Assembly (NCBI RefSeq): GCF_032854445.1
Contig: NC_088300.1
Location: forward strand, 53,296,984-53,356,983
Reading direction: 5' to 3'
Length of the DNA: 60,000 nt
Source of the DNA: Liolophura sinensis
Taxonomy: Eukaryota > Mollusca > Polyplacophora > Chitonida > Chitonidae
Numbering within the stretch: the stretch's first letter is position 1; the number at the start of each line of letters is the position of its first letter. The position numbers and the translations under genes are program-made. Positions 49,901-60,000 of the stretch are shown here, in pieces. Below the pieces are notes generated by a model. It worked only from the letters and a program-made list of their open reading frames with translations. It was not told the DNA's origin and searched no databases.

Positions 49901-52900
49901 ATTCCTACCTTTCATATCTGCACTTTCAATGACTTTAGCATCAAAATCTGCCCAATAGAGTCTCCTGTCTAAGTAGTCAATGGTGAGTCCTTGGACACGT
50001 CCCAGGTTATCCACAAGCACCTGTCTCTGTGTGCCATCCAAAGCTGCCCTCTCTAACTTAGGCTGTTTGCCCCAGTCTGTCCAGTACATGTGACTACAAA
50101 TATACCACAACTTCTATGCACAGAAACATTTCACAATAAAAATAACATGCCAGAAAAATAACCATGGAAATTTTCATGGTTCCTTTTTCTGGTCAAGCAT
50201 TACTTGGTTCACTTTAAAACTTCAACTGCAATTAATTATTCTTTCCTGTCTTCATAGAAGTAGCATGTTAAACTTTTACCCTTTATTTACTGATCTGATT
50301 TTGGGCTAGATTTTGTACGTGTCCCAAGAGATGCAACCTGTGGGTTTCATGGTTATCCTCAAGGTATTTTTCAAGATATAAGCAACTGGGATCAAGTGGT
50401 GTAATTATGATAAAAGCCTAAAAACGTACCCATTGGGAGGATCCAGAGCCAATGCCCTAGGGTTGTCTAAATCCTTCCATATGAGGACTTTGCGTGCTGA
50501 TCCATCCAGTCTGCAGACCTCAATCCTGTTAGTGCCCATATCTGCCCAGTATATGTTGTGTGCTACCCAGTCCACTGCCATTCCTTCCGGGTATTCCACT
50601 CCAAATTCAACAATGTGCTCAAGAGCACTGCCATTCATGAACGCCCGATTTATATTCTGGAAAAAAAAAAAGAGCCACATGGTTGGTTTATTAATTACTT
50701 ATTAGGTCAATAACTCTGATAACTTGCAAAGCTTTTCTCTGGCTTACATGTGACATCTCGCACATTACATAACTGTGCAAAACAGTTTAAAACAAAACTA
50801 AAACTAGGACACATGATTTCTAATATGTCCCCCAGCTTGGATATCACTAAATATAGGAGGTCGTGAGGGGAATCAAGTAGACAGTACGTAAGAAGTCAAT
50901 TTTGTGGATTTTAACAGCTTCAATATGAGTTTCCAATGTGAGCTGAGGTCATTTACGGGTGTTCAGGGTGAGGGGAAGGGCATTTTAGGACGCAGATGTT
51001 GCGGTGGTGCTGTTGTTCTCTATCTGATGAAAACTTCAGAAAGACAAAGATTACGTAATGTATTCACAATGAGTGAAGCAGGTGTGGGGTAGCTTCCCAT
51101 TAATACAGGACTTAATATTAATCCGTCTAGTGGCATTTCCTAACACACATCACTCAGGATTTGTTGCACACTATACATGTAATTTACTCAGTCACCTAAG
51201 GCAATGCAAAATTAATGACATTTAAAACTTCATATCTAGTCAATTATATCTACTGCATTAACATAACACATCTCAAGACATACAAAATAGTGCTGTAATT
51301 GATACTCATTTGCATGCTACAAGTAGATTTAAACAGAAGGTTTAAAAAAATGTACTTCCCGGACCATAGGGCATGCCGGTAGCTCAATCTAAATTATTGG
51401 CTACACAACATTTATCTCTCATTTAATTAGAAACCATACTGCTGTGTAATTATTGCTGTCTAGAGTTCCCTGAAGTCCTGTACATGTACATGATTTATTT
51501 AATTATTTGATTGGTGTTTTATGCCGTTCTCAATAATATTTCACTTATATGACGGCAGCCAGCATTATGGTGGGAGGAAACCCATAACCAGGTTGCCGAA
51601 AGACCTTCCCACATGTGGCTGGATTATCAAACTGGGATTATCAGGAGCCCATTGGCTGCACTAGGATTTACGGAATGTTAGCCAATAAGCACCTATAAGT
51701 GCTTCGCTACCGTTTTAGTCATGTTCATTTACAGCCCTCAAAAGTTAAAATACTAAACTTAAGTAGAAAGTATGGGGGGGGGGGGGAATGTTATTTTATG
51801 AGAAAAACATTCAATGATTTTTTTCCTTGAACTTCACCCTGTTTTGCATGGTTTTTTTGGTCTCCTTTTTTTTTACAGTGAAATATTCACTATGACTGTA
51901 ACAAGCTATTTGAACCTACAGAAGTCCCTTGCTCAGTTAAAACAAATATGAGATAAAATGTGTCCTTCCAAGATGTGTGGTGGTGTGAAGTAGCTAGTCT
52001 TCCACCAGCAGGAGCAGAGGCACCAAGAGCAGTATAAACCTCATTATCTATCTGCAAAGGTCAGGAGGTTAAGGTTAGGTCACATACAGACAACACATGC
52101 TGAAGTTTCCTCAAACCAGAAGATCTGCCATAAACTGGGTCAAGCCAACTAGCTGACACTCTAGCCTTGCCTGACAATTTTACTGCCCTCCATATACCAG
52201 AGACCCACAAATTTACAGTTGTTTGACATCAACTGTTTACTGCTCATTGTTTCCTTCACACAGGGCTCTGCCATGGCATATAAACATGTCAAACAAGGGG
52301 AGGATTTACTGCCAGCACTGCATCCAGTGTCAAAGACAAGCCAAGCACATTATATAAGGGAGAAATCTTAAAACAGGCACTGGTGGAGATCAACAGAGGT
52401 TGGGCTCAGGTTAACAGGGAATAGTTTTATCACCAGTAACAGATATACTGTCAACTTGATAGCATGCCATGAATTCAGGCTTATTTAGCCTAACACCCAA
52501 ATGAACAAAAATAATGTTGCTACTCCATACACGTGGATTCCACACCATATTGTTAGCAACACTCTTTCCTCTCTAACCAGATCAGTAGCACCATCAGGCT
52601 ATCTGCAGGCACAGGACAAGCACTCACCAGAGACAAAACATAAAACACGTAACAAAGAAATGTTTGAAATTGAGGACTGACCATTTTCTTGAGCACAATT
52701 TGTCAGGCAAATTAAAATATTAAATATTCAAGTAAAACGATAGGTGTTGATAGTTTATTAACTTATGGAACGCACTACTGACTATAATATCGGCAGATTT
52801 CATACAACAGTTTAGTGGTCTATGTACTGTAGACCAAGTCAGCAGACACATCTGATCCACATTCCTTCCAAGACATTTATTTACTTTTTCATTACAATCA

Positions 52901-55900
52901 TTTTTACAGTTTCTATTAACACTTTCTATATTTCAAAGCATGTGACTTATTTTGCCAGGGCGGAAAAAGAAGGGAGGAGGGAACAAAATCTGATCCTCAG
53001 CCATAAATTCTCATCTGGCCACAGGAAATGTGTACATGTATTTATACTATAATACATCATACATGTACATGCACATCTACAGGTGTATGTATTATAGCCA
53101 TCTAGAAACATGATTGTACCATGTACATTAAAAACTCAACTATTAATTGTCTGATGAAGGAATGTAGTTGGACCTGAAATTATCCTCAGGATTTTTTTAG
53201 GCCTAGCAGGATGTTTGATATAAAAGGGTTAATTCCCTCAACCCACACAGGAAAACAATTGGCCCCTGCTATCTATAAAAAGCCATCTGAGGATAATTCT
53301 AATTTAATGAGTACAAAGATAGTTGCTTTACTTATCACTCCCAGGGGCTCATAATAACTGTCACCAGACCAAAGGCTAGTCTATACATTCCACAGAATTC
53401 AATTTTAAGACAGCATAAGAAGACCGATTAAAAAAAAAAAGGCAAAAGAAACGGTCCTATGATCTGTTTGTAAGTCTCTGAAGGGCTGCAGAGCAATGGA
53501 CCTAAATTTAGCCAGTCATGCATAACATGAAATATAAAAAAAATTCAGCCTTAAGACTCTTTGACACAGCTAACAATTGCTCAGCCAATTATTTTTATCT
53601 TTCTGAATAAGACATATGATCTAATAATTATCCCTGGTAAGAGACAGGTAACAATAGAGAGATGGGTATTAAAGCGGCCTTAGAAATGAGCATATCTTCA
53701 CACAGACACCTGCAGCCAGCTATAGACAAATGCCCTCCTTTATGTACTGGTCCTTTATAAGAACCTAATTGTCTACAGCAACACAAACGTCTTCTTATAA
53801 AGTAATATCCCTTGTTATTTTCATGATAGTACAGTACTGTCAGACAAATATGCAAATGTTCTCATGTGACCAAGTGAATGATAACTAAGACTAGTAAGAC
53901 ATGTTCAACAGAAAGAAACACTTCCAACAACTAGCAATTTACATGTAGACTGATTATAGGTTCAATAAATTAAGCCACTCCTTATTTTTCATAGAAGTAG
54001 CCTTTCTAATCATAATACACCGACTTACCTTAAGACGACCGTCAGTCCAGTAAATCCTGTTGTCATTAATATCAAAGTCTAAAGCCAGTGCTTCTTCCAC
54101 GCCAGATATTGGAATAGGAACATCATTGTGATTGGTTTCCAAGGAAATTCTGCGAATATCTGCACGCCTTGTGAACAAGATGAAACCTTCCGGGACAATA
54201 CAAGTCTTCTGATTGGCTATCAGTTCCAGTCCCATGGGACAGGCACAAATCGCACCTTTAGGTTTGGGTCGGTTTAAACAGAGATGACTACAGCCATTGT
54301 TGTTATTTCCACATGGGTTTGAACCTACAAGAGAAGAGCATTGGTGTACAGAATTTAGTACAAATATTATCACTGTACAAGCATCACAGAAAAGGCATAT
54401 GTATCTGGTATGATCCTGTCTGTCAACCCAAATTTCTCAACTTGAAAGAACAACTCACAATGCAATTTATGCACACTTTTAATTTGAAGACAAAACCACA
54501 TAAGTTGGATAGTCTTAATTTCAGGGATTCACAAAAAGTATAATTTTCTCAGTCTACAAAAACTAATACCTTCAGAATATGCTTGAATAAACACCATGCA
54601 AAAAGATTGAATTCACAGTGAATTTCCACATCTTAAAGGCAAAGGAAATACTAAAATGAAGCATGCATTAGATGAAACACCATAAAACACCCTACAGGAA
54701 TATAGTTCAATGGCTAAATTTTTAAAAATTTTTCCAACCGAATAAAACATCTTTGAAAACATCAGACTATGTCTGGTTTGTAATGATCTAGTGGGTGTCA
54801 GTGACGTCACATGCATACAGTTTGCTTGCAGTTATTCACTTCAAGGTCCATTCATAGATATCTATGTCTATAGATATAGCCATTATACTGATACAGGTCA
54901 ACCAGTCGTTGCACTATCCCCTTCATGCTGAACGCCAAGCGAGGAAGTTACAACTTCCTCTTTTAAGGTCTTAGGTGTGACTCGATCAAGGATTGATCCT
55001 GGATCTACCGGTCCCGAAGTGGACGAAAGGTGTTTTGAGGTTTGTTTGGAACCTGGGATGATATTCTACTGGAAAGTTTCAGCACCAAAAATAATATTTT
55101 GTGACATTTATTTGCTTTTAAAAATGCATTTTTGTGGGAAAAATTTTAGGTACCTCTACTTTTAAATTTGGGAACCCTTTCGATCTTTTGTGCTAAAATA
55201 GAGGAAGTTCTGTATCAATATATAAACTACCTATATCTAATATTAAGATACCTATTGGGCACTCACTAATGCATACAATCTGCCTACATTTGACAGAGAT
55301 CAATATATTTACAACTACTAACTAGTATCTTTTCCTCTGGATTTCTTGCTTCAGAGACATGCTGATTTCTTCACTAGATTCTCAAGCAAGCAAACTGCCA
55401 CTAACTACACATTTCATAACTGGAAACTGCTAGGTACAAAACTTATGGGCACTGCACATGAAGTAAAGTCTTCTTTTAATTTCCCAAAGTGTTGTTTTTT
55501 CTGACTTGCAAGCTTATTACATAGGAAAGTTTGCCGCATGGATGTGTGTCAAGAGATACAACACTCAATGGAAGAAGAGAGGAACCCACAACACCAGAAA
55601 AAAAAAAAATGACCAATAATGAATCATTTAGATACAGCATACTCTCAAAAAACAGTTTACACATTTAACAGTAAGTCACTGACTTTCTGTTTGGTCAGTA
55701 GATCTGCTGAGTCTTATTGAACCAAAGCAAGTAACATGTTTGGTAGCCGAACAACCACTACATGGACATGTATGCAACAATTTTTTCCTAAACTTGATCT
55801 GAAATTAATAATTTACACAATAATTATTTCCTCACAACAGCTACAATCTGGATGCTTGCAAATGTCCTTTTAATGTATACATGTCCTGGACATGTACACA

Positions 55901-58900
55901 TTAATAACTCAATGTGTACCCTGTGTATCCAGCTTAATAATGTTCTAGGTACATTATCTTGCATGCAAGTCAGAACAGATATGCCTTTTAAGTGACGCTA
56001 ACAGCTGGAAAAACTCTCCCACTCGCAGCCCTCTCTGAACGGAAATGAGAAACATATATGTGACAGGTAAGAATCTCAATAGTTTAATCTGGGTTATTCA
56101 AGTTCTGTCAGACACAAATGCCCTGGTGTCAAGGCCTACTAATCTGTTATATAGGCAGATGGCAGTGAGTCACACAAAGGTAGTCAACCAAGAGGTACAT
56201 GTACAATGGGATACAACACATACTGAACACTCATACACACTCATGTAATAAATCCTTATAAAATACACATAGAACAACACAGTATAGTTGATCCAGACAC
56301 TAGCTTTTCTTCAGTCAAGAACTTTATGTCTCCAACTATGTTTCCTATTTCCATATGTACATGTAAATCTCAGGTGAAGTAGACAATTGCAGGTTTATAG
56401 ACTGTAATTACTTGTTCAAGTCAAACCTACATGCAAACCTGTAGCTGGGTCTTTTGCCCATCACTGGGATTTAAGGCAGACAAGCTTGTGCTGTAGATAA
56501 TACTCCATTATGCACGAGAAATGAAGCATGAAACCTCAGCATTTATCAACCTACTAACAAGCTGGGACAGCTCCTCGGTATGCAGTGAACAGAGGACTGA
56601 AAAGTACTCATGTGCACATCTAACTCTTACATATACATATGGGAATATAGAATATGTCGAAGGCCACCTTCACTGAATTGTGAAGTTAATGTTTTTCAAG
56701 TGTATGGTGTGGTACAAATTTGGAAATGCACTTATGTACCAGTGCATTTTTTAACCTACACGTCATCATTTCATCAGCTGACAATTAAATACATGTACTG
56801 GCATGAAGATCATATAATAGTTTAATTGTTGACAAAGTGCCAAGCATAATGTGGCAAATCTCTTCGTGATTGGTGTTAATAAAGTTTACCTCTAGATACC
56901 AGGAAGTCCTAACAAATATCATATGGGCTGACACGCATCAATCATTCAGAGAACAGGTCATTAACCAATACACATGTATCTACCCACTGGTTAAACAACA
57001 CAGCACAAAACATAATGCAAACAAAAACAAAAACAAGGTTCATACAAGTATGTAAGCCCATATAAAGTTGTTTTGTTTCCCCTGTTTTGGGTTGTTATCT
57101 TTTTCTGTTTATTTCACATTACAATAAAACATTATATTGTAAGAACTAATGTTAACATGTCTTTTATACTCACAGTATAAAAGGCAATATGCAGTATACA
57201 TTAGCTGTCCAGAATAGCTCTCATATCACGCTAAGGCTGTTTGGTACATAGGACCATTCAACACTGGTCACTAACAAAGCTAACAATCAGTACGGGGTAA
57301 GGTAAGGTAAACAAGCTACGTTTATCTTCTGTGTGGCCTGGAATAATCAACTCACTCCTATCACATCAGGTATCCTTGTCTAAGAATTAAGGAAAAATCT
57401 TACTACTGGAAAACATGTTGAAGCTGAAACATTGTTAAATACAACATCAAAACACTGATCATATACACAAGCCTGTTTCACCTTTTAACACATCAAACAG
57501 TCCTTTTTGTTCAAAAGCAGCAAAACTCAATTCCACATTACTAACGACTAAATTTCTGCTCACAAAGAAAGTTGAAAATGTTGAGAAACTAACCGGTGAC
57601 TTTATTCACATTGACAGCTGTCAATCCCATGAGATCCGGCAGCTGATCCACAATCACCTCCCTTTGCCCTCCCGTCTGTTTGTGCACTCTCTCTATAGAC
57701 CTCCTCTGCCAGTCTGTCCAGTATATATAATCATCTGAAAACAAAGCACATTGTTGAAATATTCATCATAAATCTTCACCAATAATGCATTAGTTTTCTC
57801 CTCTACTGGTGACGAAAATCGTAACATATATAAATACTGGTAATGTTTGTATTACGTTGCCTGAAATAAGCACATTTTAGAGGCAAAGGTCGTAAAATAT
57901 TACTATTAATGCTGAAACTGTAAAGTTTTCTCATAGGCCATCATCCTACTATCTAATGAACAAACAAACAGAGCCCAAACATGTTTATAAAATCAGCACA
58001 ACTCTTGGAGGGAGTGAATGACAGCTTGGGGTTTAACATTTACTTTTTCAGCCATATGACTACGAAGGAATCCTTAGAGCGCATGTGATGTGCCTCCTTG
58101 TTGCAGGCGGATTTCCACAGCTCTTCTATCTAATGCTGCTTCCCGAAGGCAAGTAACATGAGTTTTTTTCTTCTAAAAATTATCCATCTATCTATATATT
58201 TTAATGATTAGCACTTTTACTATTTTAATAGAAGAAAGAACATGAGCATTCTCACCAAGCAAACTGAATCCAAATATGTGAGGCAATTCTTCAGAAACCA
58301 GGACAACTCTTCCAGATCCGTCTAAATTAGCCATTTCTATCTTATCATTCTTGGCATCTCCCCAGTAAAGTTTCCTCTCCACATGGTCAATAGCAATTCC
58401 ATTGGGCCAGCCATTGGTGACATTGACCAGGGTAACACGATCTGTCCCATCCAGGTTTGCACGCTCAATCATTGGATTCTTACCCCAGTCTGTCCAGTAC
58501 ATGTACCTGTAGCAAGCAATACACTGACACATGAGCAATTAAACAAACTATTTTCCTGGAATCATCCAAATGAATTTTTAAAAGTTAAACACTGCGACAA
58601 TAATATACCAAAATGCACATATAAGTATATTAAATGAAGTTGGATAATTTGATAACATTTATCAGGACTTTCTAGTTGCTATCAATAATAGTGAAAATAT
58701 ACTTATTTGGGCTACTTGTATCTGTGAAGATGGTCCAACACCATGTTCAGCTGTATGTCATGGGACATGAGACAGATACATGTATGAATGTATTTGATAA
58801 ATTAAGACATCTACATTTAACAAAATACGAGAATTTTTCTATTCCTGGATTGATTCTTGCTCACATTAGGACTGAAATGCTACAGCTTATTGAATGTTTT

Positions 58901-60000
58901 TTTTTTTTCTCACCCTTCCACAGGGTCCACAGTTATGGCTCTCGGTTCATCTAACGCCTCAGAAATCAGCACCTTCCTGGATGTGCCATTAAGCCTAGCC
59001 ACTTCAATACGGTCAGTGCCTGTGTCCGTCCAATACAGATTGCGGGCTACCCAGTCAACAGCAATGCCATCAGGGTGATCCACCTCCGTGCTCACAATTA
59101 TTTCCTGTCCTATAAACAAATGAACAGCATAAAATTTAGCTTATGGAATTCTTTAGATAACATCTGCTATACAAGTTTAGCAATGGTACGAAAAAAATTA
59201 AAACAAGAAAACACAAAATAAATCTCATTAAAACAGAAATAGAAAAGATATCATCCCAAATTCTTTTTCACCTCCAAATGACTATAGTCTCAGTAACACC
59301 TGTGATTAGGTTTCTCACCTGACCCATCCAGGTAAGCTCGCTGTATCGCTCGGAATTCGTCATCAGTCCAGTAAACATAGCCATCCACAGGATCATAGTC
59401 AATAGCTATGGCATGGTTGATGTTCTCCAACTGTAGCACCACATCTGTGTAGTCTGGAGTGTCCAAAGAAATCCGTCTAAGATCTGTCCTCCTTGCCAGC
59501 AGGAGAATTTTCTCTGGACCTGAAATGTGGAGGAAAATGTCAATCCAGAAAAAGCCAGCTTTGTGTCAAATGCATGAACAGTTGTCTCAGAACTTTGAAG
59601 GATCTAATATCCGATTGTTTTTTTTTCTCTCACTATTTTGGTAGCCTATATGTCAGCCTACTTTAAACATAATGCAATAAAATATAAAACATTGAAAGAT
59701 CAAGTACTTCCACAAAACCATCTCAGAAAATATGCTTTTTCCTGATCTTGAAAACCTATTAACAAAATTCAAGGATTTCAAGGAACTGCAGGAACCATGA
59801 AAATAAATGTTGAATACAGGTTCTTTCCTACACATCTAAGGCTGTGCAAGGATGCATAAGTAATTTAGCACTTCAGAACTTACCACTTGCACAGGTACGC
59901 TTGTCTGATAGCAGAGGAACCCCTGTTGGACATGCACAAGCATAGTATGGCGGCCTTGGGGACATCAGGCACAGGTGGGAGCAGTTGCCATTACTCTTAC
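45379..60000 (-). CDS. LRP5/6: LRP5/6 Wnt co-receptor, 5' end beyond window
   Basis: Single-pass co-receptor that with Frizzled binds Wnt and, when phosphorylated, recruits Axin to stabilise beta-catenin. Thirteen exons in transcript order: 59884-60000 (continues right), 59319-59519, 58914-59109, 58256-58506, 57594-57734, 54029-54324, 50430-50656, 49909-50093, 49206-49409, 48726-48872, 48272-48474, 47704-47903, 45379-46954. All internal junctions are GT-AG with matching phases, giving 3944 nt and about 1313 residues. Domain order: end of EGF1, propeller 2, EGF2, propeller 3, EGF3, propeller 4, EGF4, three LDL-receptor class A repeats, a transmembrane helix and a cytoplasmic tail with five Pro-Pro-Ser/Thr-Pro motifs. 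This order is unique to LRP5/6. The missing part is the signal peptide, propeller 1 and the start of EGF1. Confidence 0.98.
46955..47703. other. LRP5/6 last intron
   Basis: AT-rich intron of about 750 bp between the last two exons. I see no repeat or exon in it. Confidence 0.6.
47704..48474 (-). CDS. LRP5/6: LRP5/6 first half of propeller 4
   Basis: Exons 48272-48474 and 47704-47903. The first encodes [20 protein letters not shown], the usual opening of an LRP propeller, and [12 protein letters not shown]. The second encodes [20 protein letters not shown], keeping the WTC variant that I also recall in vertebrate LRP6. Phase 2 joins to the last exon. Confidence 0.95.
48086..48155 (-). mobile_element. 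Possible very old SINE fragment
   Basis: TTTTTCACTTATATAAAGTTAGTCAGTATTATA-like stretch (48105-48137) resembles the tail-side core of the SINE. It could be chance in AT-rich intron. Confidence 0.3.
48726..48872 (-). CDS. LRP5/6: LRP5/6 EGF3 exon
   Basis: Phase-1 symmetric exon encoding a single EGF-like module: [15 protein letters not shown], then [18 protein letters not shown]. The loop between the third and fourth cysteines has an insert ([11 protein letters not shown]) that carries an NST glycosylation sequon. Confidence 0.95.
49206..50656 (-). CDS. LRP5/6: LRP5/6 propeller 3, main part
   Basis: Exons 50430-50656, 49909-50093 and 49206-49409. YWTD-type repeats are IYWADMG, MYWTDWG, LYWADFD and [28 protein letters not shown] and [14 protein letters not shown] closely follow LRP6. 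The end [14 protein letters not shown] in vertebrates is here [14 protein letters not shown], right before EGF3. In LRP6 this propeller with the fourth binds Wnt3a-type ligands and DKK1. Confidence 0.97.
51493..51624 (-). mobile_element. Truncated tRNA-derived SINE
   Basis: The tail TTTATTTAATTATTTGATTGG is followed by GTGTTTTATGCCGTTCTCAA, TATGACGGCAGCCAGCATTA, GGTGGGAGGAAACCCATAAC and GACCTTCCCACATGTGGCTG. The head is not recognisable, and an internal deletion removes part of the core. Confidence 0.8.
51774..51786. repeat. G13 homopolymer
   Basis: Thirteen consecutive G in the propeller 3 intron of LRP5/6. Confidence 0.85.
54029..54324 (-). CDS. LRP5/6: LRP5/6 EGF2 and start of propeller 3
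   Basis: One exon combines EGF2 ([29 protein letters not shown]) with the first propeller blade ([37 protein letters not shown]). It ends in phase 0. Confidence 0.96.
54325..57593. other. LRP5/6 intron before EGF2
   Basis: A 3.3-kb AT-rich intron. I see no exon or well-preserved repeat, only a short GGTAA-type repeat near 57296-57310 and a 17-bp palindrome at about 55879-55895. Confidence 0.5.
57594..59519 (-). CDS. LRP5/6: LRP5/6 propeller 2
   Basis: Exons 59319-59519, 58914-59109, 58256-58506 and 57594-57734. Six-bladed propeller with repeats VYWTDDE, LYWTDTG, MYWTDWG, LYWGDAK and IYWTDWQ. Conserved stretches include [59 protein letters not shown] and [12 protein letters not shown]. With the first propeller it forms the N-terminal ligand-binding half in LRP6. 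Confidence 0.98.
59884..60000 (-). CDS. LRP5/6: LRP5/6 EGF1, partial at window edge
   Basis: This exon runs off the right edge. It encodes [20 protein letters not shown], then [16 protein letters not shown], most of EGF1 apart from its first cysteine. It ends in phase 1 before a GTAAGT donor. Confidence 0.95.

Larger units (their letters stand above)
50657..54028. other. LRP5/6 intron within propeller 3
   Basis: A 3.4-kb intron with a truncated SINE (51493-51624) and a G13 run (51774-51786). I see no exon. Confidence 0.6.

Noticed and set aside
55879-55895. 17-bp palindrome ACATGTCC-T-GGACATGT
   Set aside because: ACATGT-type palindromes are very common in this window, so this one is not distinctive.
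1-60000. CRISPR array, operon, phage or other prokaryotic system
   Set aside because: Split genes, SINEs and intron structure show animal nuclear DNA throughout; no regularly spaced direct repeats with unique spacers were seen.

Overview
This window is animal nuclear DNA: AT-rich, with split genes, GT-AG introns, microsatellites and many copies of one tRNA-derived SINE. That SINE (tRNA-like head, tail resembling GGTGTTTTACGCCGTACTC read from the other strand) and a second relic resembling GCCACTTTGGCAATATTGCA are of kinds I associate with lophotrochozoan genomes, above all molluscs. The source is therefore most likely a mollusc or close relative. This is an inference; no species can be named.

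Three protein-coding genes were assembled exon by exon, each with consistent reading phases across every junction. (1) Minus strand, 36893 to 3981: a complete gene in 34 coding exons for a tubulin deglutamylase of the cytosolic carboxypeptidase 2/3 type (AGBL2/AGBL3), predicted 1385 residues. (2) Plus strand, 37507 to 39385: ribosomal protein eL39 (RPL39), three coding exons, 51 residues, with the start codon alone at the end of exon 1. (3) Minus strand, 60000 to 45379: the Wnt co-receptor LRP5/6, with its 5' part beyond the right edge. Thirteen exons encode about 1313 residues from the first EGF domain to the C-terminus.

Layout: 1-3980 lies downstream of the carboxypeptidase gene, with no gene recognised. 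3981-36893 is the carboxypeptidase gene, whose introns hold most of the SINE copies, a minisatellite, a 38-bp-period degenerate array, a perfect 34-bp palindrome, a dispersed unnamed repeat (two copies) and a decayed coding relic. 36894-37468 is a short divergent promoter interval shared with RPL39. 39386-45378 separates the convergent RPL39 and LRP5/6 and probably includes the LRP5/6 3' UTR. 45379-60000 is LRP5/6.

The genes have no operon-like relationship: one acts on microtubules and cilia, one in the ribosome, one in canonical Wnt signalling. No previously undescribed multi-gene system is visible. The most unusual points are the intron-free C-terminal third of LRP5/6, the long extra tail and possible alternative N-termini of the carboxypeptidase, SINEs with intact target-site duplications, and several repeats I cannot assign to a named family.
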